Positions 7,536 through 13,890 of a stretch of DNA of 17,077 nucleotides are shown here, one piece after another. Every line of letters begins with the position of its first letter. The stretch's first letter is position 1. A program made the translations under genes and the position numbers. Source of the stretch: an uncultured Parabacteroides sp. (lineage in GTDB: Bacteria > Bacteroidota > Bacteroidia > Bacteroidales > Tannerellaceae); contig CALBYC010000085.1 of the NCBI GenBank assembly GCA_937890135.1, positions 1-17,077 of the forward strand, read 5' to 3'. The notes under the pieces are model-generated. The model had not been told where the DNA came from, made no database searches, and saw nothing but the letters and a program-made list of their open reading frames with translations.

Positions 7536-8816
7536 CAGCCAGGCCTGGATTTGCCCGATGATTTGCTTCTTGGTCTCCTCGGGCATGTTGCCGATGCGCG
7601 AGCGGTGGTTTCCCCGCGGCTGGAAATAGACCTGTTCGTTCTTCTTCCCCGGGAACACGGGTACGTGCGTTGCGCTCCACGGGTCAACTTCCCCGTAGAT
7701 GAATATCATCTTCGGGTCGTTCTCTTCCAGGAATTTCAGCACCTTGTGGTAGAGGGTCGGGTCGAAAGTGATCTTGCCCGCCAGTTCCTCCGGCAGCATG
7801 ACGCGTTCCAGGTACCCTTTGGTCGATTTTATGTGCAGGTATTTCTTGAAGGGCTTGGTGTCGTAGCCGTAATACCCCAGTTCTTTTGCCGCCTGCACGT
7901 TGAAAGGCTCGGTGTCCTGGCCGGTCGAGAAATACTGCGGGTCGCTGATCTGCATCCAGTGCTCGAACAACGTCTTGTCGTCGGACTTGGGGGAAGGTAT
8001 CGTGCTCACGGGCGTGCCCCACTGCCAAATGGCAAACGGGTATTCCAGCACGCTCAGGTCATAAATGTCCTCGACCGGCACCCGGAATCGGTACCCCTTT
8101 TCTTCCACGTACCGCTTGAACATCGGGAAGATGGAATCCCGGCGTTTCAATATTTCCAGCTGGAAGTCCTCGATGTGCTTGCGTTCGGACTTCGTGCCGA
8201 CCTTGGTCAGGAAAACCTCGTGCCGCCCGTCTTCCACGCCCCTGTTCCAGGGAGCGACGTACGGGACGGAGAAATCCACGTCGTCGGGGAAGAAGGCGCG
8301 GTAGAGCGTGGTCGTCTGCCCGCCCTTGCTGATGCCCGTGCTGATCCATTTCCCGGTGTAGATCTGTTTGAACGTCTCGGTCACGTGGTGCAGGTCGTAG
8401 GCGGAGTTCTCGGCCGTCAGGTAGTCCCAGTTCTTCGGCTCCGGGCAGGATTCCAGGAAATAGCGGTATTCTACGAAGACGACATTGGTGTTGAACAGCT
8501 TCGACAGCTCCTCCTGGTACTTGTCCCTCAAGGCGTACTTGCCCCCGTAGCCTTCCGTCACCAGGACGGTCGGCCGGTCGAAACCGACGTGGCACACGAC
8601 TATCCTTTGTCCGAAGGAGCCGACGGCCGTGTCTTTCGGGTTGACCCACTGCTTCAGCTTCATTACATACTTTTCCGGATATATGTCCGTTTCCAACTCC
8701 TGAATCTGGCTGACGCCCTTCAGCTTTTCCAGTTTGTCTTTCAGCTCGCCGGCTTGTACGGATACAAACAGCAAGGAGAAACAAAACAACAGCAACAAAC
8801 CAATTTTTCTGTTCAT
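7527..8816 (-). CDS. Secreted serine peptidase of the S37 family (PS-10 / tripeptidyl aminopeptidase-like)
   Basis: A 429-residue exported alpha/beta-hydrolase peptidase. An N-terminal signal peptide (MNRKIG, Leu/Phe-rich core, SVQAG) predicts export, probably to the periplasm. The catalytic triad can be read directly: Ser163 in GISKGG, Asp378 in YGEVDPWSA and His404 in GNHRSR. These motifs and the early VLVTEGYGG segment match the S37 family, known from Streptomyces secreted tripeptidyl aminopeptidases and common in Bacteroidales. It likely trims tripeptides from the N-terminus of peptides. It is divergent from DPP IV across a 250-base control region. Length is typical and there is no sign of decay. 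Family is fairly sure; substrate preference is inferred. Confidence 0.88.
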   Translation of the reverse strand: MNRKIGLLLLFCFSLLFVSVQAGELKDKLEKLKGVSQIQELETDIYPEKYVMKLKQWVNPKDTAVGSFGQRIVVCHVGFDRPTVLVTEGYGGKYALRDKYQEELSKLFNTNVVFVEYRYFLESCPEPKNWDYLTAENSAYDLHHVTETFKQIYTGKWISTGISKGGQTTTLYRAFFPDDVDFSVPYVAPWNRGVEDGRHEVFLTKVGTKSERKHIEDFQLEILKRRDSIFPMFKRYVEEKGYRFRVPVEDIYDLSVLEYPFAIWQWGTPVSTIPSPKSDDKTLFEHWMQISDPQYFSTGQDTEPFNVQAAKELGYYGYDTKPFKKYLHIKSTKGYLERVMLPEELAGKITFDPTLYHKVLKFLEENDPKMIFIYGEVDPWSATHVPVFPGKKNEQVYFQPRGNHRSRIGNMPEETKKQIIGQIQAWLDE

Positions 8817-8854
8817 GGTAAATCTGTCCTATAATTTTTAAAGATAATAAATAT

Positions 8855-8878
8855 AAGCGGGTGAAGTTGAACCCGCTT
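8855..8878 (-). promoter_or_regulatory. Inverted repeat at the 5' end of the S37 peptidase transcript
   Basis: AAGCGGGT (8855-8862) and ACCCGCTT (8871-8878) form an 8-bp perfect inverted repeat with an 8-base loop. The expected start of the minus-strand transcript is near 8880, so the RNA would begin almost directly with this stem, followed by a very AU-rich leader. It could stabilise the mRNA, or as DNA it could be an operator. A third copy of the octamer lies at 8941-8948. Confidence 0.55.
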
Positions 8879-8885
8879 CCCATGG

Positions 8886-8893
8886 CAAATATA
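8886..8893 (-). promoter_or_regulatory. Promoter (-7) of the S37 peptidase gene
   Basis: The minus strand reads TATATTTG, a perfect TAnnTTTG element. No convincing TTTG is seen 19-21 bases upstream, so it may need an activator. The predicted leader is about 60 bases. Confidence 0.6.
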
Positions 8894-8940
8894 GCGTTTT
8901 TTTGTTTCCCTGTTGAGAAGATCGCGGAATAAAATGTGCC

Positions 8941-8948
8941 ACCCGCTT
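8941..8948 (+). repeat. Third copy of the ACCCGCTT octamer
   Basis: This is a direct repeat of the octamer at 8871-8878 and the inverse of 8855-8862. It abuts the -33 region of the DPP IV promoter (8947-8950). It could be part of an operator shared by both peptidase genes. Confidence 0.45.
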
Positions 8949-8977
8949 TTCGGAATAATCCTTTATTCCTATCTTTG
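8947..8977 (+). promoter_or_regulatory. Promoter of the dpp4-lipA unit
   Basis: TATCTTTG at 8970-8977 is a perfect Bacteroidota -7 element. TTTT at 8947-8950, 19 bases upstream, is a three-of-four match to the -33 TTTG. The expected start near 8984 gives a leader of about 83 bases before the ATG at 9067, unusually long and GC-rich for this group. Confidence 0.65.
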
Positions 8978-8995
8978 CTTCGTTAAAGTAAAAAA

Positions 8996-9070
8996 ATGTC
9001 AGGAACGGGCCTGCCCCTCTTTCCCGGCTTGGCGGGGACGGCGGGGCGGGACAAAAACAGATTGTCATGA
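8996..9070 (+). CDS. Possible 24-codon leader ORF overlapping the dpp4 start
   Basis: An ATG preceded by seven As, the A-rich context usual for start codons in Bacteroidota, opens a 24-codon frame (MSGTGLPLFP then LAGTAGRDKNRLS). Its TGA at 9068-9070 overlaps the dpp4 ATG as ATGA. It starts about 12 bases inside the predicted transcript and runs through the GC-rich leader. The product is Gly/Pro/Leu-rich with no recognisable domain and is probably not functional as a protein. I infer that its translation could open the structured leader and deliver ribosomes to dpp4. A chance ORF is a real alternative. Confidence 0.4.
   Translation: MSGTGLPLFPGLAGTAGRDKNRLS
9013..9050 (+). promoter_or_regulatory. 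GC-rich, structured leader before dpp4
   Basis: Nested complementary blocks, GCCCC (9013-9017) with GGGGC (9043-9047) and CCCG (9023-9026) with CGGG (9033-9036), can fold just upstream of the start codon. Three G runs (9034-9037, 9043-9046, 9048-9050) are also present. The block ends 16 bases before the dpp4 ATG and no SD sequence is visible. Confidence 0.4.
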
Positions 9071-11241
9071 AACATCAGTTAGGAATAATCCTTTTGCTTG
9101 CCGCCTGCACGTGCGGCACCTGGGCGCAAAACGGGAGCGGAGCCATCCATCTGAGGGACATCACGGATGGGAAGTATCATCAACAAACCAATGTGGGGGA
9201 AATGCGTTCCTTGCCGGACGGCGAGCACTATACGGCCATCAACCCTGCCCGCACGATGATCGTGAAATATTCTTACCGCACGGGCGCCCCGGTAGACACG
9301 TTGTTCAACGTGGCGACGGCGAGGGAATGCGCTTTCGACAAGTTCGATCGTTACGACATCAGCTCGACCGGGCACCATATCCTGCTCTACTGCGACGTGG
9401 AGCCGATCTACCGCCGTTCTTACCGCGCGAACGTGTTTGACTACGATGTCCGCAGGAATTACGTGAAGGCGCTGAGCGAGACGCCCGGGAAGCAAATGAT
9501 CCCGACCTTCTCGCCCGACGGCCGCATGTGCGCTTATGTGAAAAACAACAACATCTGGATACGCAAGTTCGATTATGACACCGAGATACAAATCACCCGG
9601 GACGGCGAGCCGAACAAGGTCCTGAACGGGGTGACGGACTGGGTGTATGAAGAGGAGTTCGGGTGCACGAGCCTGATGGCATGGTCTCCCGACAGCGAAA
9701 TCCTGGCGTTTGTCCGTTCCGACGAGTCGCAAGTGCCGGAATATTCCATGCAAGTGTACGGCGACGGGACCTACCCTTCCTACTACACCTACAAATATCC
9801 GAAACCCGGCGAGAAGAACTCTTCCGTGTCCGTGAAAGCCTACAACCTCTCTTCCAAGGACACGAAGACGCTGGACATCCCCATGGATGCCGACGGCTAC
9901 ATCCCACGCATCACTTTCACGACGCAGCCCGGGCAGTTGGCGGTCATGACCCTGAACCGCAACCAGAACAGGTTCGACATGTTCTACGTCAACCCGAAAA
10001 GCGGAGTCTCCAAGCTGGTCTTGAAAGAAGAGAACAAATGCTATGTGGATTCCGAGTGGCTCAATTCCATCCATTTCATGGCCGGCGGCTTCACCTACGT
10101 GAGCGAGCGGGACGGCTATTCGCACGTCTACCTCTATTCCCCTACGGGCGTGATGCAGCGTCAGGTGACGAAAGGGAACTGGGACGTGACCCGGCTGATC
10201 GGCTATGACGAACAGACCAAAACGACCTATTACGAGTCGGCGGAGGAAAGCCCCCTGCGCCGTTCGGTGTACAAGATAGACGCGAAAGGAGTCAAGACGA
10301 AGTTGTCCAAGCAGGAGGGGACGAACAGCGCCTCGTTCAGTGCCAACTATGCCTATTACGTCAACCGCTTCTCGAACGCGAGCACCCCGATGAGGATCAC
10401 GGTAAACGAGACGAGAAAGAACCAGACGCTCCGCACCTTGGAAGACAACCAAGCCCTGGCGAAACGGCTGGCCTCCGTCTCTTATTCCCCGAAAGAGTTC
10501 TTTACGCTGACGACGGCATCCGGTTATGAGCTGAACGCATGGATGGTGAAGCCCGTCGACTTCGACAAAAACAAGAAATATCCGGTGATGATGACCCAGT
10601 ACAGCGGCCCTAATTCCCAGCAGGTACTGGACCAGTTCGGATTGGACTGGGAGCAATACCTGGCGTCGAAGGGCATCATCGTCGTTTGCGTGGACGGACG
10701 CGGGACCGGAGCGAGGGGAGAGGCTTTCCGCAAGTCCACGTACCTGAAAATGGGTTTGCTCGAATCGCAAGACCAGGTGGAAGCCGCGCAAGCGTTGGCC
10801 AAATTGCCTTACATCGACGGCAGCAGGATGGCCATCTGGGGATGGAGCTTCGGCGGATACAACACGCTGATGGCCCTGACCGTGGGAAAGGGCACCTTCA
10901 AGGTCGGCATAGCGGTCGCGCCCCCGACCGACTGGAGGTACTACGACACGGTCTACACGGAACGCTTCATGCGCACCCCGCAGGAGAATGAGAAAGGATA
11001 TGCGGAAACGTCGCCCCTGCGCCGGGTGAAGGAGATGCAGGGCAAGTTGCTGCTGATACACGGTTCGGCCGACGACAACGTGCACTTCTCGCAGAGCATG
11101 CAATACGCCGAGGCGCTGGTGCAAGCCAACAAGCAGTTCGACATGCATGTCTACAAAGACCGAAATCATGGCATATACGGAGGCAACACCCGCTATCATT
11201 TATATACGAAGATGTCTAATTATCTGCTCGAAAACTTATAA
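9067..11241 (+). CDS. dpp4: Dipeptidyl peptidase IV (S9B serine peptidase)
   Basis: A 724-residue exported prolyl dipeptidyl peptidase that removes X-Pro or X-Ala dipeptides from peptide N-termini, as in the well-studied Porphyromonas gingivalis enzyme, to which its size and residue numbering are almost identical. An eight-bladed beta-propeller (about 40-470) carries the substrate N-terminus-binding Glu pair at 195-196. The C-terminal alpha/beta-hydrolase domain has Ser594 in GWSFGG, Asp669 in HGSADDNVHF and His701 in DRNHGIYGG. The N-terminus MKHQLGIILLLAACTCG can be read as a signal peptide cleaved before Gln21, or as a lipobox (LAAC, Cys14). It lies two bases before lipA and is transcribed from the promoter at 8947-8977, possibly coupled to a leader ORF. 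Confidence 0.96.
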   Translation: MKHQLGIILLLAACTCGTWAQNGSGAIHLRDITDGKYHQQTNVGEMRSLPDGEHYTAINPARTMIVKYSYRTGAPVDTLFNVATARECAFDKFDRYDISSTGHHILLYCDVEPIYRRSYRANVFDYDVRRNYVKALSETPGKQMIPTFSPDGRMCAYVKNNNIWIRKFDYDTEIQITRDGEPNKVLNGVTDWVYEEEFGCTSLMAWSPDSEILAFVRSDESQVPEYSMQVYGDGTYPSYYTYKYPKPGEKNSSVSVKAYNLSSKDTKTLDIPMDADGYIPRITFTTQPGQLAVMTLNRNQNRFDMFYVNPKSGVSKLVLKEENKCYVDSEWLNSIHFMAGGFTYVSERDGYSHVYLYSPTGVMQRQVTKGNWDVTRLIGYDEQTKTTYYESAEESPLRRSVYKIDAKGVKTKLSKQEGTNSASFSANYAYYVNRFSNASTPMRITVNETRKNQTLRTLEDNQALAKRLASVSYSPKEFFTLTTASGYELNAWMVKPVDFDKNKKYPVMMTQYSGPNSQQVLDQFGLDWEQYLASKGIIVVCVDGRGTGARGEAFRKSTYLKMGLLESQDQVEAAQALAKLPYIDGSRMAIWGWSFGGYNTLMALTVGKGTFKVGIAVAPPTDWRYYDTVYTERFMRTPQENEKGYAETSPLRRVKEMQGKLLLIHGSADDNVHFSQSMQYAEALVQANKQFDMHVYKDRNHGIYGGNTRYHLYTKMSNYLLENL

Positions 11242-11243
11242 GC

Positions 11244-12089
11244 ATGGCGGAACACGTAAAGAAACCCGACTGGCTGAAGATCCGGCTTCGCGGGAACGAC
11301 CAATTCACGCAGACGAAACGGATCGTGGAGTCCCATTGCCTGCATACGATATGTACCAGCGGCAAATGCCCGAACATGGGGGAATGCTGGAGCAGGGGGA
11401 CTGCCACGTTCATGATAGGAGGGGAAATCTGCACGCGCTCGTGCCGCTTCTGCAACACGCTGACAGGCAAACCGCTCCCGCTGGACGAGAACGAACCGGG
11501 ACATGTGGCGGAGAGCATCCGGCTGATGCGGCTCAAACATGCGGTGGTCACCTCCGTGGACAGGGACGACCTCCCGGACTTGGGGGCTTCGCATTGGGCC
11601 GGCACGATCATGCGTATCAAGGAGGTGAACCCCGGGACGACACTGGAAGTCCTGATCCCCGATTTCCAAGGACGCATGGACTTGGTAGACCGGGTAGTGG
11701 CGGCCGGACCGGAAATCGTTTCGCATAACATGGAAACCGTGCGGCGCATCACGCCGGGAGTCCGCAGCGCTGCCCGCTACGACACCAGCCTCGCCGTGCT
11801 CAAGCGCATAGCCGGGCAGAACGCGGTGGCGAAGACGGGCATCATGGTCGGCCTGGGTGAAACCGAGGAGGAGGTCTTCCAATTGATGGACGACGTGCTG
11901 GAAACGGGCGCGTCCGTCCTCACCATCGGGCAATACCTCCAGCCATCCCGTAAAAACATCCCGGTGTCCGAGTATGTCCATCCGGACCAGTTCGAGAAGT
12001 ACCGGCAGGCGGCGTTGGCGAAAGGGTTCAAGCATGTGGAGAGCGCACCGCTGGTACGCTCGTCCTACCATGCCGAGAAACATGTATAG
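11244..12089 (+). CDS. lipA: Lipoyl synthase (radical SAM)
   Basis: LipA inserts two sulfur atoms into protein-bound octanoyl groups to make the lipoyl cofactor of 2-oxoacid dehydrogenases and the glycine cleavage H protein. At 281 residues it has both required clusters: the auxiliary [4Fe-4S] site with Cys37, Cys42 and Cys48 (CX4CX5C) and the radical SAM site with Cys63, Cys67 and Cys70 (CX3CX2C). The family's RSSY motif, whose serine ligates the auxiliary cluster, is at 272-275. It starts two bases after the dpp4 stop, so it must be cotranscribed with it. This DPP IV-LipA pairing is known from other Bacteroidales such as Porphyromonas. No lipB is in the window. Confidence 0.97.
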   Translation: MAEHVKKPDWLKIRLRGNDQFTQTKRIVESHCLHTICTSGKCPNMGECWSRGTATFMIGGEICTRSCRFCNTLTGKPLPLDENEPGHVAESIRLMRLKHAVVTSVDRDDLPDLGASHWAGTIMRIKEVNPGTTLEVLIPDFQGRMDLVDRVVAAGPEIVSHNMETVRRITPGVRSAARYDTSLAVLKRIAGQNAVAKTGIMVGLGETEEEVFQLMDDVLETGASVLTIGQYLQPSRKNIPVSEYVHPDQFEKYRQAALAKGFKHVESAPLVRSSYHAEKHV

Positions 12090-12110
12090 GCGGGAAGGCC
12101 CGCATCGGGC
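12090..12110 (+). other. Overlapping alternative hairpins after lipA
   Basis: GCGGG (12090-12094) can pair with CCCGC (12099-12103) around AAGG. Alternatively, GCCCG (12098-12102) pairs with CGGGC (12106-12110) around CAT. The two are mutually exclusive. No T-run follows, so this is not a standard terminator, although it directly follows the lipA stop. Confidence 0.4.
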
Positions 12111-12191
12111 ATCGCGTCCCGGGGAGGAGTGAACATTTCTTGTCCGTCCATTGTTTTATGTTTAGTTTAGATTTAAGTAAGGCATCGTGGT

Positions 12192-13325
12192 ATGAATAGG
12201 ATAAAGAAAGGGTGGGAGAATCCCGCGTTTGGCATCCTCCCGATATTCATGTTTTTGCTTTTGGACGGATTTTTCCCATATATGCAGGCCTACTTGGCAT
12301 CGGCGGCGTGCTGCCTTGTTTCCCTCGTTGCCCTGCGCGTGCTGAAGAAGGAACGCATCTATTCATTCCTGCTGCTGCCTGCGACCATGACGTTTGCCCT
12401 CTACGCCTTGACCGTCTTCCTGGTGCCGCGGAAGGAGATGTTCGTCTTGTATACCCCCGTCGTCGTGGAAATCCTTTTGGTCGTCAGCTTGATTTACCTC
12501 CATTCCCTGAAAAAGCAGGTGTACCGCTACATCCGCAACTCGGGCGGCCCGGCATACATGAGAGCCTATTTCCTGACATCGCTCAATGAGTTCTTCTTTG
12601 TCGCTTATGTCTTCCAGAACCTGTTCACCTTGCATGTCTTCATGGTCATGCTGTACAGCATCATGCCCGAACCGCACGGCGCACGGTTGGACCGTTTCGT
12701 TTATCGTGACGCGGGGCTGCTCATCTGCATGTTCGTCCTGGTTTACGAACAAATCCGTCTGTTGATGGTCCGGGGCAGGTTGAAGAAAGAGATGTGGCTC
12801 CCCGTGTTGAACGAACAAGGTTCCGTGATAGGATGCATAGCCTATTCCGTGAGCAGGATGCTGCCCAAGCGATATTTCCACCCGATAGTGAGGGTGGCCA
12901 TCGTGTGTGACGGGATGCTTTATCTGACCAAGCGAGGGGCGTATTGCTGCGTGTCATCGTCGGCGCTCGACTACCCGATCAGCAAATACGTGCTGTTCCG
13001 GCAAAGCATAGACCGGGCGGTGCGCGACGCGTTGGCTCCTTTGTCCTGCAATGCCGGCGTGGCCGGCCCGCGTTTGCTCATACGTTATGTCTTCGAGAAC
13101 AAGCAGGTGAAGCACCAGGTCTCCCTGTTTGTCGTTTGCGTGCGCGACGCGAAGGCCGTAGAGCAGAATATCGGGCAGCAAGGGAAATTCTGGACAGTCC
13201 AGCAGATAGAGGAAAACATCGGGGACGGCGTGTTTTCCGAGTACATGGAGAATGAGTTCCCTTATTTGAAGAGCACCATCCTTCGGGCTGAGAATTACAC
13301 TTGCGGAGAAAGTCCCGTGAAATGA
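12192..13325 (+). CDS. Multi-pass membrane protein with degenerate Nudix-like C-terminal domain
   Basis: A 377-residue two-part protein. Residues about 12-190 hold six or seven hydrophobic segments (for example FGILPIFMFLLLDGFFPY and YTPVVVEILLVVSLIYL). Residues about 195-377 resemble a cytosolic Nudix fold: WLPVLNEQGSVIG, then RYFHPIVRVAIVCDGMLYLTKRG, parallels the start of isopentenyl-diphosphate-isomerase-type Nudix domains. Where the Nudix box should bring its Glu pairs, the sequence is YVLFRQSIDRAVRDALAPL, without the catalytic REXXEE glutamates. It is therefore probably a binding or sensing domain, not a hydrolase. A weak TATGTTTA element lies at 12157-12164, and a 13-codon ORF (12158-12199) overlaps the start. 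Function is unknown. Confidence 0.75.
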   Translation: MNRIKKGWENPAFGILPIFMFLLLDGFFPYMQAYLASAACCLVSLVALRVLKKERIYSFLLLPATMTFALYALTVFLVPRKEMFVLYTPVVVEILLVVSLIYLHSLKKQVYRYIRNSGGPAYMRAYFLTSLNEFFFVAYVFQNLFTLHVFMVMLYSIMPEPHGARLDRFVYRDAGLLICMFVLVYEQIRLLMVRGRLKKEMWLPVLNEQGSVIGCIAYSVSRMLPKRYFHPIVRVAIVCDGMLYLTKRGAYCCVSSSALDYPISKYVLFRQSIDRAVRDALAPLSCNAGVAGPRLLIRYVFENKQVKHQVSLFVVCVRDAKAVEQNIGQQGKFWTVQQIEENIGDGVFSEYMENEFPYLKSTILRAENYTCGESPVK

Positions 13326-13338
13326 AGGCGGGGATTGC

Positions 13339-13833
13339 TCAGCGTCTCCCCAGCTCGATGACTTCCAGATCTCTGACCTTGTCCTTGTCTATGCAGAAAC
13401 GCACCAACGTCCGCACTTGCTGTATCCCGCTCTTCCCGGCAGCCCCGGGATTGACGACCAGGGTCTTCAGGGTCGGGTCGAACATGACTTTCAGCAAGTG
13501 CGAGTGGCCGCAGACGAACAGCTGAGGGCGGGTCAGGAAAAGCTCCTTCCGTATCTCCGGATTGTAGCGTCCCGGGTATCCGCCGATGTGAGTCATCATC
13601 ACGTTCACCTCCTCTATCCTGAAATGCGCGATCTTGGGGCATTCCAGCCGTATTTCCTCCCCGTCGATGTTGCCATATACGGCTCTCAGCGGCTTTATCG
13701 CTTTCAGCTTGTCCAGAAGCTGGACAGACCCTATGTCTCCGGCGTGCCATATTTCATCGCATTCCCCGAAGTATTTCACGTACTTCTCGTCCCAGAACCC
13801 GTGGGTGTCCGACAAAAGACCTATTTTCCTCAT
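13339..13833 (-). CDS. YfcE/MJ0936-type metallophosphoesterase
   Basis: A 164-residue cytoplasmic phosphodiesterase of the calcineurin-like superfamily. The metal-binding motifs are in order: SDTHG (Asp9, His11), HAGD (residues 30-33), YGNID, MMTHIGG and CGHSH. It likely cleaves small phosphodiesters; the natural substrate of such proteins is generally unclear. The start at 13833 is the obvious family start (MRKIGLLSDTHG), 20 bases below a TACTTTTG promoter element. The reading frame stays open far upstream across the antisense of ppk1, but that extension is not real. It is divergent from ppk1 (57-base gap) and convergent with the membrane protein gene (13-base gap). Confidence 0.92.
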   Translation of the reverse strand: MRKIGLLSDTHGFWDEKYVKYFGECDEIWHAGDIGSVQLLDKLKAIKPLRAVYGNIDGEEIRLECPKIAHFRIEEVNVMMTHIGGYPGRYNPEIRKELFLTRPQLFVCGHSHLLKVMFDPTLKTLVVNPGAAGKSGIQQVRTLVRFCIDKDKVRDLEVIELGRR

Positions 13834-13852
13834 GATTCTTTTTTTTCTCGGG

Positions 13853-13860
13853 CAAAAGTA
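13853..13860 (-). promoter_or_regulatory. Putative promoter (-7) of the phosphoesterase gene
   Basis: The minus strand reads TACTTTTG, a perfect TAnnTTTG, with TTCG (13884-13881) 20 bases upstream as a weak -33. The predicted leader is about 15 bases. Confidence 0.55.
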
Positions 13861-13862
13861 AC

Positions 13863-13870
13863 TATATTTA
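13863..13870 (+). promoter_or_regulatory. Possible weak promoter (-7) of ppk1
   Basis: TATATTTA matches TAnnTTTG except for the last base. It lies 20 bases before the ppk1 ATG and almost touches the divergent element at 13853-13860. No -33 box is clear. Confidence 0.3.
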
Positions 13871-13890
13871 CCCGCCCAATCGAATATATC

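Noticed and set aside
7551..8834. 427-codon open frame antisense to the S37 peptidase
   Set aside because: Shadow frame with no domain or promoter; the opposite strand encodes a signal peptide and full triad.
9034..9050. G-quadruplex before dpp4
   Set aside because: Only three runs of three or more Gs lie close together; the fourth (9007-9009) is 24 bases away. A hairpin explains the region as well.
9079..11199. 706-codon open frame antisense to DPP IV
   Set aside because: Shadow of the DPP IV gene; composition is His/Arg/Val-rich without any recognisable domain, and the sense strand has a complete catalytic triad.
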